In this document: positions 14,693-22,824 of the stretch, piece by piece | How the letters are laid out: each line of letters starts with the position of its first letter | How positions within the stretch are numbered: the stretch's first letter is position 1 | Assembly (NCBI GenBank): GCA_947453695.1 | Contig: CANGHW010000050.1 | Coordinates: 1-33,650, forward strand | Reading direction: 5' to 3' | Length of the DNA stretch: 33,650 nucleotides | Source: Opitutia bacterium | GTDB lineage: Bacteria; Verrucomicrobiota; Verrucomicrobiia; Opitutales; Opitutaceae | Program-made: the position numbers and the translations under genes | The notes under the pieces: generated by a model | Told to the model about the DNA's origin: nothing | The model's database searches: none | What the model saw: only the letters and a program-made list of their open reading frames with translations

Positions 14693-15741
14693 AACCGTCC
14701 GGAAAATCTGAGCGTGGCGATCCGGCCGCGATCGAGGCGGAGGCGATGGCCTGGCTGGCCGAGCGCGAAGAGGGCTTCGCCCCCGGTCGCGCCGCCGCCT
14801 TCGAGTCGTGGCGCCGCCGCGATTCCCGCCACGCCGCCTCCATCGCGGAACTGGAGCAGGTGCTCGCACAACTCGACGGGCTCGCGGAGCGGCGTGAGGA
14901 GGTAAACGCCCATTTCAATCGCGTTTCCCCATCGCCGCCCCCGAGCCGGGAAACGCCCGCGTCCGCGCCGGCGGCGACGGTCCGCTGGTGGCGTCCGGTA
15001 GCGTGGAGCGGGCTGGCCGCGGCGCTACTCCTCGGTGCTTTTTTTGGTTCGCGTGCGCTGCAATCGACGCCCAGCCCCGAGACACGCTACGCGACAACGA
15101 CCGCCGGCTACGAACGCGCCCGCCTCACCGATGGCTCGACCCTCGAACTCAACACCGCGAGCGCGGCCCGCGTGCAGTTCACTGCAGCCGAACGCCGCGT
15201 CGAACTTGAGTCGGGCGAAGCCCATTTCGAAGTCGCCCACGACACCGCGCGTCCCTTCGTCGTGAGTGCGGGTGGTGTCGCCGTGCGCGCCGTCGGCACA
15301 GCATTCAACGTCCGCTTCGTCTCGGGCGCGGTCGAGGTCACAGTAACGGAAGGCAAGGTCGCCGTGGAGCGCCTTGACCTCAACTCGCTTTCCGCCGGCC
15401 CGACACTCGTTGCCGCCAATCAGCGCCTCGCGCTTCCCCTCGCGCCCGCCGCCGCCCCCGCACCCATCATCGAACCCCTCGCCCCGGCCGACGTGCGTGC
15501 CGTGCTCGCCTGGCAGCGCCGTGTCACGGACTTTACCGATACCCCGCTCGCCGAGGTCACCGCGCGTTTCAACCGTCACAACGTCCTGCAACTCGTGATC
15601 ACCGATCCCACGCTGGGGTCCCGCCGCATCGGCGGAATCTTCGCCCTCGACGACGTCGAGGCCTTCGTTCGCCTGCTGGAGCGCGATGGCATCATCCGCG
15701 CCGAGCGTCAGGGCGACAACCTGCTGTTGCACGCGCCGTAG
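14689..15741 (+). CDS. FecR-like anti-sigma/signal transducer
   Basis: The 350-residue inner-membrane protein has an N-terminal cytosolic DUF4880-like part (about 14-65, with AMAWLAEREEGFAPGRAAAFESW), a proline-rich linker, one membrane helix (about 104-121, AWSGLAAALLLGAFFGSR), and a periplasmic FecR domain (about 133-228, including LTDGSTLELNTASAARVQF and VRAVGTAFNVRF). The C-terminal part (about 265-350) resembles the DUF4974/STN-like end used to contact the receptor. It is translationally coupled to the sigma factor gene and lies 39 bases before the receptor gene, so it is the likely relay between them. Confidence 0.92.
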   Translation: MKPSGKSERGDPAAIEAEAMAWLAEREEGFAPGRAAAFESWRRRDSRHAASIAELEQVLAQLDGLAERREEVNAHFNRVSPSPPPSRETPASAPAATVRWWRPVAWSGLAAALLLGAFFGSRALQSTPSPETRYATTTAGYERARLTDGSTLELNTASAARVQFTAAERRVELESGEAHFEVAHDTARPFVVSAGGVAVRAVGTAFNVRFVSGAVEVTVTEGKVAVERLDLNSLSAGPTLVAANQRLALPLAPAAAPAPIIEPLAPADVRAVLAWQRRVTDFTDTPLAEVTARFNRHNVLQLVITDPTLGSRRIGGIFALDDVEAFVRLLERDGIIRAERQGDNLLLHAP

Positions 15742-15780
15742 CGGTGCGCGGACGCCCGATTTCGCGGCGAACCTTCACGA

Positions 15781-18700
15781 ATGCGAAAATTGTTTCTCCT
15801 GCGACTAAACAGATTCCTGTGCGCGAGCGTTACAGGGTTAGTGGCCCTGCTCCGTCTTACCCCGTCGTTTTCCGCCGCCCCCGTTGTGCTCGCCTCGTGC
15901 AGCGCGATGGTGGCGGTCGCGCCGCTCGGCGCCGCGACGGTCGAGGCGAAGCGGAGCTTTGACCTCCCCCGCGGCGACGCCGCGACGACGCTGCGGCAAT
16001 TCGCTGCCGCCGCCGGCCGCTCGCTCGTGTTTGTCACCGACAAGGTGCGCGGAGAGACGACGAACGCGGTGCGCGGCGAATTCACCCCGCGCGACGCGCT
16101 CGACCGCATGCTCGCCGGCTCGGCCCTCGAGGCCGCGCAGGACGCCGCCACCGGCGCCCTCGTCGTCAGCCGCAAGCGTATTGCCGAAGTCGCGCCAAAC
16201 CAAGGGGAGCTCGGACCCGTTTCCGACCCACAGCCCAAACCCAAGACCATGCCTTCCAAACCCCGCACCCTACTCGCCGCCTTCGCCGGCTTGCTCGCCG
16301 CGTCTACTGCCGTCAACGCCCAGACGCCGTCCACTGCAACCAAGGACGAAGCGGTTGTCCTCTCTCCCTTCGAGGTCGCGACGAGCAAGGACTACGGTTA
16401 CACCGCTACCAATTCTCTCGCCGGTGGCCGCCTCGCCACCGACCTGCTGAAGACTCCCGCCGCCATCAGCGTGATGACCCGTGAGTTTCTCGACGACCTC
16501 GGCGTCAGCGATGTGCAGGGCGCGCTGCGCTGGGCCGCCAACTCCGTCGCCGCCGGCAATGCCGATGTAAGCCCCGATGCCACGATCTCCAACTCCCTCA
16601 ATGGCCAGCCGTTGATGTCCGGCAACGGCAATTCCGTTTCCATCCGCGGCTTCTCCAGCACCATCGCGCGCAATTATTTTCCGTGGTTCGTCAATTCCGA
16701 CGGCTACAACACGGAGCGCATCGACATTTCCCGGGGGCCCAATGCCATGCTCTTCGGCGACGGCGCGGCGGGCGGTGTGGTCAATGTTTCCACCAAACGC
16801 GCCCGTCCCGGCCTTCGCAGCAGCTCCCTCCAGTTCCGCCTCACGGATGAGGGCGGCAAACGCGTCTCCTTCGACGTGAACCAGCCGCTGGGCAAAATCG
16901 CCGCCGTGCGCGTGAACGCCGTGCGTGAGCGCTCCAAGGATTGGCGCGACTACTACAAGCTCAACCGCGACGGCGTGCACGGTGCCGTCACGCTGAACCT
17001 CGGCCCGACCGCGCAAATCCGCGCCGAGTCCGAGTGGGGCCTCGTCGACCGCCGCTCGCCCGCTCTCTATCTGCGCGACCGCACGTCGAATTGGAACGGC
17101 ACCTACACGCTGGCCGCTCCGCTCACCGGCACGCAGGCCCCCGCCGCCAGCACCGGCGCCGTGCGGATCGATACCGGCGCAAACGCGAATCTGCCCTACA
17201 ACGTCATGGATCTAACCCATCCCGAGCGTGGCTTCCTGAACTGGCAAGGTTCGGTCCGCACGGACGGATTGGCCAGCTCGCTGGAGAAACGGCTGCCGGG
17301 ATTTGTCGGAGCCCTTGGCAGTTTCACGGCGGTGGCCGTCGATGCGCCGGCGGCGTTGGGCCGCCGCGAGTTTCGCACCGTGCCCGACTACGGCTATGCG
17401 GTGAACAGCTCCTCCTACCGAGGAAAGAACCAGTATCGCACCCACAGTCTCTTCTTCGAAAAACGCTTCTCCGACCGGTTCTTTCTGGAGGCCGCCGGCG
17501 CGTGGCAGGATCAACACGCGGATCTCTACACCCCGGCGAGTCACAACTCGGTCTATATCGACCTCAACGAGTTCCTCCCGGCCGGCGTCATCATCAACGG
17601 GAGCACGCGCAACCCCAATTTCCTGAGACCCTACAACGAAAGCTCGAGCACGTTCGACCTGCGCGGCATCATCAACAACACGACAATCACTGAGGGCCGG
17701 CTCAGTGCGATCTACCTCTTGAACACGCGGCTGACCCAGCAACGGCTCGGCGCGGTCTACACCCTGCGCAACCAGACCCTCTTCAACATGGGTTCGAACG
17801 ATTTTCGCCGCACCAACGGCACGAATCCGAGCAGTCCCACCGCCCGGCAAAACTCGCTCTTTTTCCGAACCTACCTCCCTGAGGGCCGCGATGCCTCGCA
17901 GGAGAATATACAGATGGGACGCGGCGGTTATGATTTCCCGGGAGGAATCCACGCGGACTTCGTCGGCACGGCGACCCTGAGCAAGATTCACTCGGAATCG
18001 ATGCAGGCGTTCGCCAACGGATCGTGGTTCAAGAACGACTTGATCACGACGTTGTTCGCGGTCCGCCGCGACACCGTCCACAGTGTCCGCTACAGCGGTG
18101 GCAACGGCATAACCCCGATGATTTCGTGGAGCGACGTCACCAACGGCACGCAGACCAACGATACGAAAGGCACCGTGAATTCTCCCAGCGTCGGAGCGGT
18201 GCTGGCCCCGGTCCGCTGGCTTTCACTCTATGCCAGTGCGAGCAAAACCTTCGTCGCCACTCCGGGCGGCCTGGCCTTCAGCTTTCAAGGCGATCCCTTG
18301 CCGTTGGCGCGAGGCGAAGGTCGCGACGTCGGCTTGAAATTCAACACCTGGAACGGCCGAATCTCCGGCAGCATCGGCTACTACAAATCCGAACAGACCA
18401 ACAGTTCCTCCAGCCGCCAGGACATCGGCACAGCGATCAACAATATCCGGACCTTCATGGGCCTGCAGACGGGCAATACCTTCAGTATTTTCAACGACAC
18501 CCAAGACGCCACGGCCACCGGCTACGAACTCGACGTGACCGCCAACCTGACTCCCGGCTGGAGCGTATCGGCCAACTACAGTCTGCCCGACTCCGTGCTT
18601 TCGAACTCGCTGCCACGCTTCCGCGCCTACCTGGCCCAGGCCGCCCATCGCCCGGCGTGGGAAGCCTATGCGGCCAACGCCGCCAACTCTGCCGCGACTC

Positions 18701-19113
18701 AAGTCCGCCAGAATCTCTCCGACATTGATCTCATTCTAGCCCGCAATGCCGACGGCCTTCCGCGGGTGAATCAGTCGGATTACATCGCCAACCTCTTCAC
18801 GCGCTATCGCATAACCTCCGGCGGGTTCAAGGGCTTCGCCTTCGGCGGCGGCATGAACATGCTGGGCCGGCGTCTCATGGCCCTCCGCACCGGTTTCGCC
18901 CCCGACTACTCCGGGAGCTACCGCACCTTCTCCGCGCTCCTGAGCTACGACCGGAAATGGAAAAAAATCAGCGGCAACTTCCAGCTCAACGTCACGAATC
19001 TGTTCAACGACGAAAATTTCCGCTATACCTCGTTCCTCGCCTCAGGAACGCCCCAACTGTTCCGCATCTCCGATCCCCGGACGCTTACGTTCACAGCCAC
19101 CTTCAAACTCTAG
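15781..19113 (+). CDS. TonB-dependent transducer with STN domain and second signal-like segment
   Basis: The 1110-residue product has a first N-terminal hydrophobic signal (about 1-52), an STN signalling domain (about 58-133, beginning RSFDLPRGDAATTLRQFAAAA and ending GALVVSRKRI), a proline-rich linker, and then at M157 a complete-looking second signal peptide (MPSKPRTLLAAFAGLLAAST, cut near VNA-Q at 180). The TonB-box-like DEAVVLSPFEV (189-199), plug (with ISRGPNAMLFGDGAAGG) and barrel ending TFTATFKL follow. STN domains contact FecR in the periplasm, so this is the sensor of the upstream sigma/anti-sigma pair. Initiation at 16249 would give a shorter receptor without STN. No stop or frameshift lies between the parts. 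A Tat-exported flavoprotein follows by 34 bases. Confidence 0.92.
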   Translation: MRKLFLLRLNRFLCASVTGLVALLRLTPSFSAAPVVLASCSAMVAVAPLGAATVEAKRSFDLPRGDAATTLRQFAAAAGRSLVFVTDKVRGETTNAVRGEFTPRDALDRMLAGSALEAAQDAATGALVVSRKRIAEVAPNQGELGPVSDPQPKPKTMPSKPRTLLAAFAGLLAASTAVNAQTPSTATKDEAVVLSPFEVATSKDYGYTATNSLAGGRLATDLLKTPAAISVMTREFLDDLGVSDVQGALRWAANSVAAGNADVSPDATISNSLNGQPLMSGNGNSVSIRGFSSTIARNYFPWFVNSDGYNTERIDISRGPNAMLFGDGAAGGVVNVSTKRARPGLRSSSLQFRLTDEGGKRVSFDVNQPLGKIAAVRVNAVRERSKDWRDYYKLNRDGVHGAVTLNLGPTAQIRAESEWGLVDRRSPALYLRDRTSNWNGTYTLAAPLTGTQAPAASTGAVRIDTGANANLPYNVMDLTHPERGFLNWQGSVRTDGLASSLEKRLPGFVGALGSFTAVAVDAPAALGRREFRTVPDYGYAVNSSSYRGKNQYRTHSLFFEKRFSDRFFLEAAGAWQDQHADLYTPASHNSVYIDLNEFLPAGVIINGSTRNPNFLRPYNESSSTFDLRGIINNTTITEGRLSAIYLLNTRLTQQRLGAVYTLRNQTLFNMGSNDFRRTNGTNPSSPTARQNSLFFRTYLPEGRDASQENIQMGRGGYDFPGGIHADFVGTATLSKIHSESMQAFANGSWFKNDLITTLFAVRRDTVHSVRYSGGNGITPMISWSDVTNGTQTNDTKGTVNSPSVGAVLAPVRWLSLYASASKTFVATPGGLAFSFQGDPLPLARGEGRDVGLKFNTWNGRISGSIGYYKSEQTNSSSSRQDIGTAINNIRTFMGLQTGNTFSIFNDTQDATATGYELDVTANLTPGWSVSANYSLPDSVLSNSLPRFRAYLAQAAHRPAWEAYAANAANSAATQVRQNLSDIDLILARNADGLPRVNQSDYIANLFTRYRITSGGFKGFAFGGGMNMLGRRLMALRTGFAPDYSGSYRTFSALLSYDRKWKKISGNFQLNVTNLFNDENFRYTSFLASGTPQLFRISDPRTLTFTATFKL
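16249..16320 (+). other. Internal signal-peptide-like coding segment with possible alternative start
   Basis: The ATG at 16249 lies in frame within the STN receptor gene and begins a segment with positive N-region (MPSKPRT), hydrophobic core (LLAAFAGLLAAS) and a VNA-Q cleavage-type end, directly comparable with the true N-termini of the receptors at 9919 and 27718. It could serve as an alternative start, or be a relic of fusion between an STN gene and a receptor gene. Confidence 0.6.
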
Positions 19114-19147
19114 GCCGGACCAAGACGTCGCCGTCTTCCCCACCACT

Positions 19148-20533
19148 ATGAATCGCCGCACCTTTCTCGCCTCCGCCTCGGCGGCCGCCGCCGCAGTCCC
19201 TTTTCACGCCCGCGCTGCCTCGGTTCTCCCAACTGCCCCCGGCGAATTTGCCGAGCCCGCGCGTTCCGTGCCTGTGGCCGGGGAGGCCGATGTCGTGGTG
19301 TGCGGTGCCGGTCCGGCCGGTGTGACTGCTGCCATCACCGCGGCCCGAGCGGGCGCCCGCGTGCAACTCATCGAAACGCACGGCGCCCTCGGCGGCGTGT
19401 GGACGTCGTCACTGCTCGGCTATCTCCTCGATTTCGACAAGCCCGGCTTCAACCAGGAGCTCGTCCGCAAGCTCGACGAGCGCGACGCGCGCCGGATTCC
19501 CAGCAAGGCTGCGATGACCTACGAGCCCGAGGAAATGAAGGTGCTCCTCGACGAACTCTGCCTCGAGGCGGGCGTAAAGATCCAGCTCCACACCCGCGTC
19601 GTCGCCGCCTACCGCGACGGCCGCCGGCTCTCGACGGTCGTGACTGAATCGAAGTCCGGACGGCAGGCGTGGCGCGCCCCGGTGTTCATCGACACAACGG
19701 GCGACGGCGATGTCGGTGCGCTCGCCGGCTGCGAGTGGGAGGTCGGCGAAGCGAAGGCCTGTCCGTGCCAGCCCATGTCGATGTGCGCGCTCTTGGTTGT
19801 AAAAGACCACACCGCACTCGCCCCCTTCATCCATCGAGAGAAGGGCACCGACGTCGAGGCGACCAAGCGCGCCTTCCGCGCGGAGATCATCCGGGGCGGC
19901 GTCACGCCTTCCTACATGATGCCGACGCTGTTTCCGATCCGCGACAATCTCCTCCTCGCGATGATGAACCACGAGTATGGCGTCCTTGCGTTCGACGCCG
20001 CCAAAGTCACGGAAGCGACCATCAACGCCCGCGCCGAACTCCACCGCATCGTTCGCGGCCTGCGCAAACTCGGCGGCCCTTGGGACGGCCTGCAGCTCGC
20101 GGCTACGCCCGCGCAAATCGGCATCCGCGACGGTCGCCGCATCCGCGGCCGCTACGTCGTCGGCCGCGATGATCTCGTCGCCGGCGCACGGCACGACGAC
20201 GCAGTCGTGCGCCCGACCTTTCCCGTCGATATCCACGCCTACGACAAGGCACACGCCAACGGTGGCTACACCAATGTCGGCGTGAAGATGAAGCCCTACG
20301 ATATCCCGCTCCGCGCGCTCATCGCCCGCGATGTCGATGGCCTCATGATGGCCGGCCGCTGCATCAGCGGTGACTATATCGCCCACGCCAGCTACCGCGT
20401 AACCGGCAACGCCGTCGCCATGGGCGAAGCCGCCGGCGCGGTCGCCGCGCTCGCCGCGCAAACCAAACGCCTCCCCCACGAAGTGCCTTGGGCCGAAGGT
20501 GCGGTGGTGGCCGCAAAAACCCGCCGCGCCTGA
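19148..20533 (+). CDS. Tat-exported FAD-dependent oxidoreductase
   Basis: The 461-residue protein starts MNRRTFLASASAAAAAVPFH, a twin-arginine signal, so it is expected to leave the cytoplasm already folded with bound FAD. The nucleotide site VVVCGAGPAGVTAAITAARA (49-68) and the following IETHGALGGVWTSSLLG match the FAD_oxidored (PF12831) group, as does the C-terminal MMAGRCISGDYIAHASYRVT block before GEAAGAVAALAA. It follows the STN receptor by 34 bases and is probably in the same operon, so it may act on the imported ligand. The reaction is unknown. The frame stays open for 37 more codons beyond its TGA (see findings). Confidence 0.88.
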   Translation: MNRRTFLASASAAAAAVPFHARAASVLPTAPGEFAEPARSVPVAGEADVVVCGAGPAGVTAAITAARAGARVQLIETHGALGGVWTSSLLGYLLDFDKPGFNQELVRKLDERDARRIPSKAAMTYEPEEMKVLLDELCLEAGVKIQLHTRVVAAYRDGRRLSTVVTESKSGRQAWRAPVFIDTTGDGDVGALAGCEWEVGEAKACPCQPMSMCALLVVKDHTALAPFIHREKGTDVEATKRAFRAEIIRGGVTPSYMMPTLFPIRDNLLLAMMNHEYGVLAFDAAKVTEATINARAELHRIVRGLRKLGGPWDGLQLAATPAQIGIRDGRRIRGRYVVGRDDLVAGARHDDAVVRPTFPVDIHAYDKAHANGGYTNVGVKMKPYDIPLRALIARDVDGLMMAGRCISGDYIAHASYRVTGNAVAMGEAAGAVAALAAQTKRLPHEVPWAEGAVVAAKTRRA

Positions 20534-20772
20534 CGGTCATTCGTCCGCGGTAAGAGTGTGCGGCTGACCGATGAGCCCGGGGCCATCGAGAGCGCCTTCC
20601 TGATCGATTCAGCCCATGGCGATTTCGTGCCTGCGCAGCCTAACTAACGAGTTCTCGATTCCTCACCGCCAACCCTGTCGTCTCCAGCTGCCTTTGGTTC
20701 ACAAATTCTCGGGCTGCTAGGTGCCCTGCACTTGCCGAGGGGCTGCTGATCGAAGAATGGTTTCGTCCCACT

Positions 20773-22068
20773 ATGATTCCCCGTGCCTCTCAAGTCTCCG
20801 TGGTGTTGTCCGTCCTTTCATTCGCATCCTCCTTTGCCGCTGAGCCCACCCGCGACTACCCCACCCGCGTCGCCACCGTCACCAGCACGCCCGGTTGCGT
20901 CGCCTTCTGGGACTTCGTGCAGCGCGAGCCCGCCGGCGCGCATCGCTTCACCGCGCACGTTCCAGCCGGCGCGACCAACACCTTTCCCCTCGAGGCCGGC
21001 AATTACATCCACGACTACTGGGGCGAGGGCCGCGAGGCCACCTACGCGGACTTCCCGCTCCTCGGCCGCGGGCCCTTCGGCGAGGCCATCCGCATCCGGC
21101 AGGAAACCGACGCCTCGTTTCGCCCGCTGCTCTTCGTGCCGCGCGCCCGGCTGCATGACTCGCCCATTGATCTCAAAGGAGCCAACCAATCCGTCACCGT
21201 CGTCGTCTGGGCCATTCGCGAGAGCGGCAACCACGCCCTCGCTGGCATCTGGCACGAGGGCACCGACCTGAAACAAAACGAGACCGCCGGCATCAAGAAG
21301 GTCGAGCGCGGCCAGCGCCAATACGCCCTCTTCGCCGGCCTCAACAAAGCCGGCTCCGCCTGCGGCCACGTTTCCGAAAACGGCGCGAGCTCCTTCCTCA
21401 ACAAATACGCCCTCCACAAGAGCAACTCCGCCGACGTCTCGCCCACCGTCCCCGCGGACTCACCCGCCGCCGTCCTCGACGCCTCGTGGCAGTGCTTCGC
21501 GATGACCTACAATCACGCGACCCACGAACTCACCGGCTGGCTCAACGGGAAATCCGGCGACCGCTGGCTCGAGAATCCCAAGTCCGACACCCTCATCAAA
21601 TCTGCCTACAACGCCTGGCTCCAGGGTCGCCTCCAACGCGTGCCTGGTCTCCAGCCCGGGGAGGACCCGGCGTTTCCGGCCGATCAATTCTACAACCCGC
21701 CCGAGGAGGAACTCGTCTCTTCCAAAATCCTCAGCGAGTCCGCAGACGAGCGCGTCGAGCTCCGCGAATTCCGCTACACCCGCCTCAAGGTCACGCTCCG
21801 TCGCGGCGCCAACGGCGCCTTCACCGAGACCGACCGCGACCTCGTCGCCCTGCGGCTCAACCCGTGGTGGTTCTCCCACGATTCGCTTTACACCCCCGCC
21901 AACGACGGCACTGGCGGACCCTTCACCATCGGCCGCGTGATCCACAGTGGCCGCAGCGTCGGCTTCACCGGCTGGATCGGCGGCGTCGCCATCTTCAACC
22001 GCGCGTTGGGCGCCGACGAACTCGCCCGGCTCGCCGCGCTGAGCGCGAATACGCTGCCGACCCGCTAA
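20773..22068 (+). CDS. Exported LamG/concanavalin-like protein
   Basis: The 431-residue protein has a Sec signal (about 1-23, VVLSVLSFASSFAAE). Features of a laminin G-type jelly roll follow: CVAFWDF near the mature N-terminus, NQSVTVVVWAIRESGNHALAGIWHEG in the middle, SWQCFAMTYNHATHELTGWLNG, and near the C-terminus GFTGWIGGVAIFNRALGADELARLA, which is the classic closing motif of LamG_3-type domains. No catalytic motif is evident, so a glycan-binding or adhesive role in the periplasm or at the surface is likely. The next gene begins six bases after its stop, and the two probably form an operon. Confidence 0.8.
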   Translation: MIPRASQVSVVLSVLSFASSFAAEPTRDYPTRVATVTSTPGCVAFWDFVQREPAGAHRFTAHVPAGATNTFPLEAGNYIHDYWGEGREATYADFPLLGRGPFGEAIRIRQETDASFRPLLFVPRARLHDSPIDLKGANQSVTVVVWAIRESGNHALAGIWHEGTDLKQNETAGIKKVERGQRQYALFAGLNKAGSACGHVSENGASSFLNKYALHKSNSADVSPTVPADSPAAVLDASWQCFAMTYNHATHELTGWLNGKSGDRWLENPKSDTLIKSAYNAWLQGRLQRVPGLQPGEDPAFPADQFYNPPEEELVSSKILSESADERVELREFRYTRLKVTLRRGANGAFTETDRDLVALRLNPWWFSHDSLYTPANDGTGGPFTIGRVIHSGRSVGFTGWIGGVAIFNRALGADELARLAALSANTLPTR

Positions 22069-22074
22069 ACCACC

Positions 22075-22689
22075 ATGAGGTTAAAGTTCATTTTCATCAC
22101 AGCCCTGCTGCACACTTCGCTGCTCGGCCAGGACGCCGCCGCTCTCGCCCAAAAAATCGTCGCCAGCCACGGCGGACCGTCCGCCTTGCTGCACACGTTT
22201 ACGTTCACCGAAATTTACCGGATCGCCGGCAGGGAAAAGAGCGTTGAACGCACCTCCACCCTCCAACCTCCCCACTTGTGGTATGTGGGCAAAACCGAGC
22301 GGGTGTCAGAGGAGAATAAAGGCGGCGTGTGTCACGACGTGTGGATGTGGACGCTCGCGCCGCTCATCGATCCGGCGACGAAACTGGAGTTCCTGCCCGA
22401 CACCACCGTCGACGGAAAATCAGCCCATGGATTGAAAGTGAGCGGAAGCATCAAGCCGGCGATGAACGTATTCTTCGACGCTGCGACCGACGACCTCCTG
22501 AAGATCGAATGGAAGGGCGAGCAGTTCTTCTTCAGCGCGCCCATGCTTGTCGATGGCACCCGGGTGCCATCGCAATGCGTGTTACTGGGCAAGAACGGCA
22601 AGGAGCGCATGCGGACTGAGCTGAAGAAGATCGAGCGACTGGCGGCACTCCCCTCAGCCCTGCCGAAACCTGGTGGAGCCAAACTCTAA
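22075..22689 (+). CDS. Small exported protein, possibly LolA/LolB-like fold
   Basis: The 204-residue protein has a short signal peptide (MRLKFIFITALLHTSLLGQ). The mature part starts with a helix (AAALAQKIVASHGGPSALL) followed by alternating strands (TFTFTEIYRIAGREKSVERT, GLKVSGSIKPAMNVFFDAAT, DLLKIEWKGEQFFFSAPML). That layout resembles the outer-membrane lipoprotein-sorting (LolA/LolB) half-barrel seen in many unrelated exported proteins. I do not recognise a specific family. Six bases separate it from the LamG-like gene, so the two products may work together. There is no lipobox. Confidence 0.72.
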   Translation: MRLKFIFITALLHTSLLGQDAAALAQKIVASHGGPSALLHTFTFTEIYRIAGREKSVERTSTLQPPHLWYVGKTERVSEENKGGVCHDVWMWTLAPLIDPATKLEFLPDTTVDGKSAHGLKVSGSIKPAMNVFFDAATDDLLKIEWKGEQFFFSAPMLVDGTRVPSQCVLLGKNGKERMRTELKKIERLAALPSALPKPGGAKL

Positions 22690-22824
22690 GAAGGCCGTTT
22701 TCGCAGCCCGCCGCGCTGACGCTTCAGGCATCGCCGAATAAATCAATTAGCGGAAAATCTCCTTTCTACCGCGACGCCCCAAACCTGTCGTTCATCCCCT
22801 CCCTTGTCCCCCTGCTTTCCGGCC

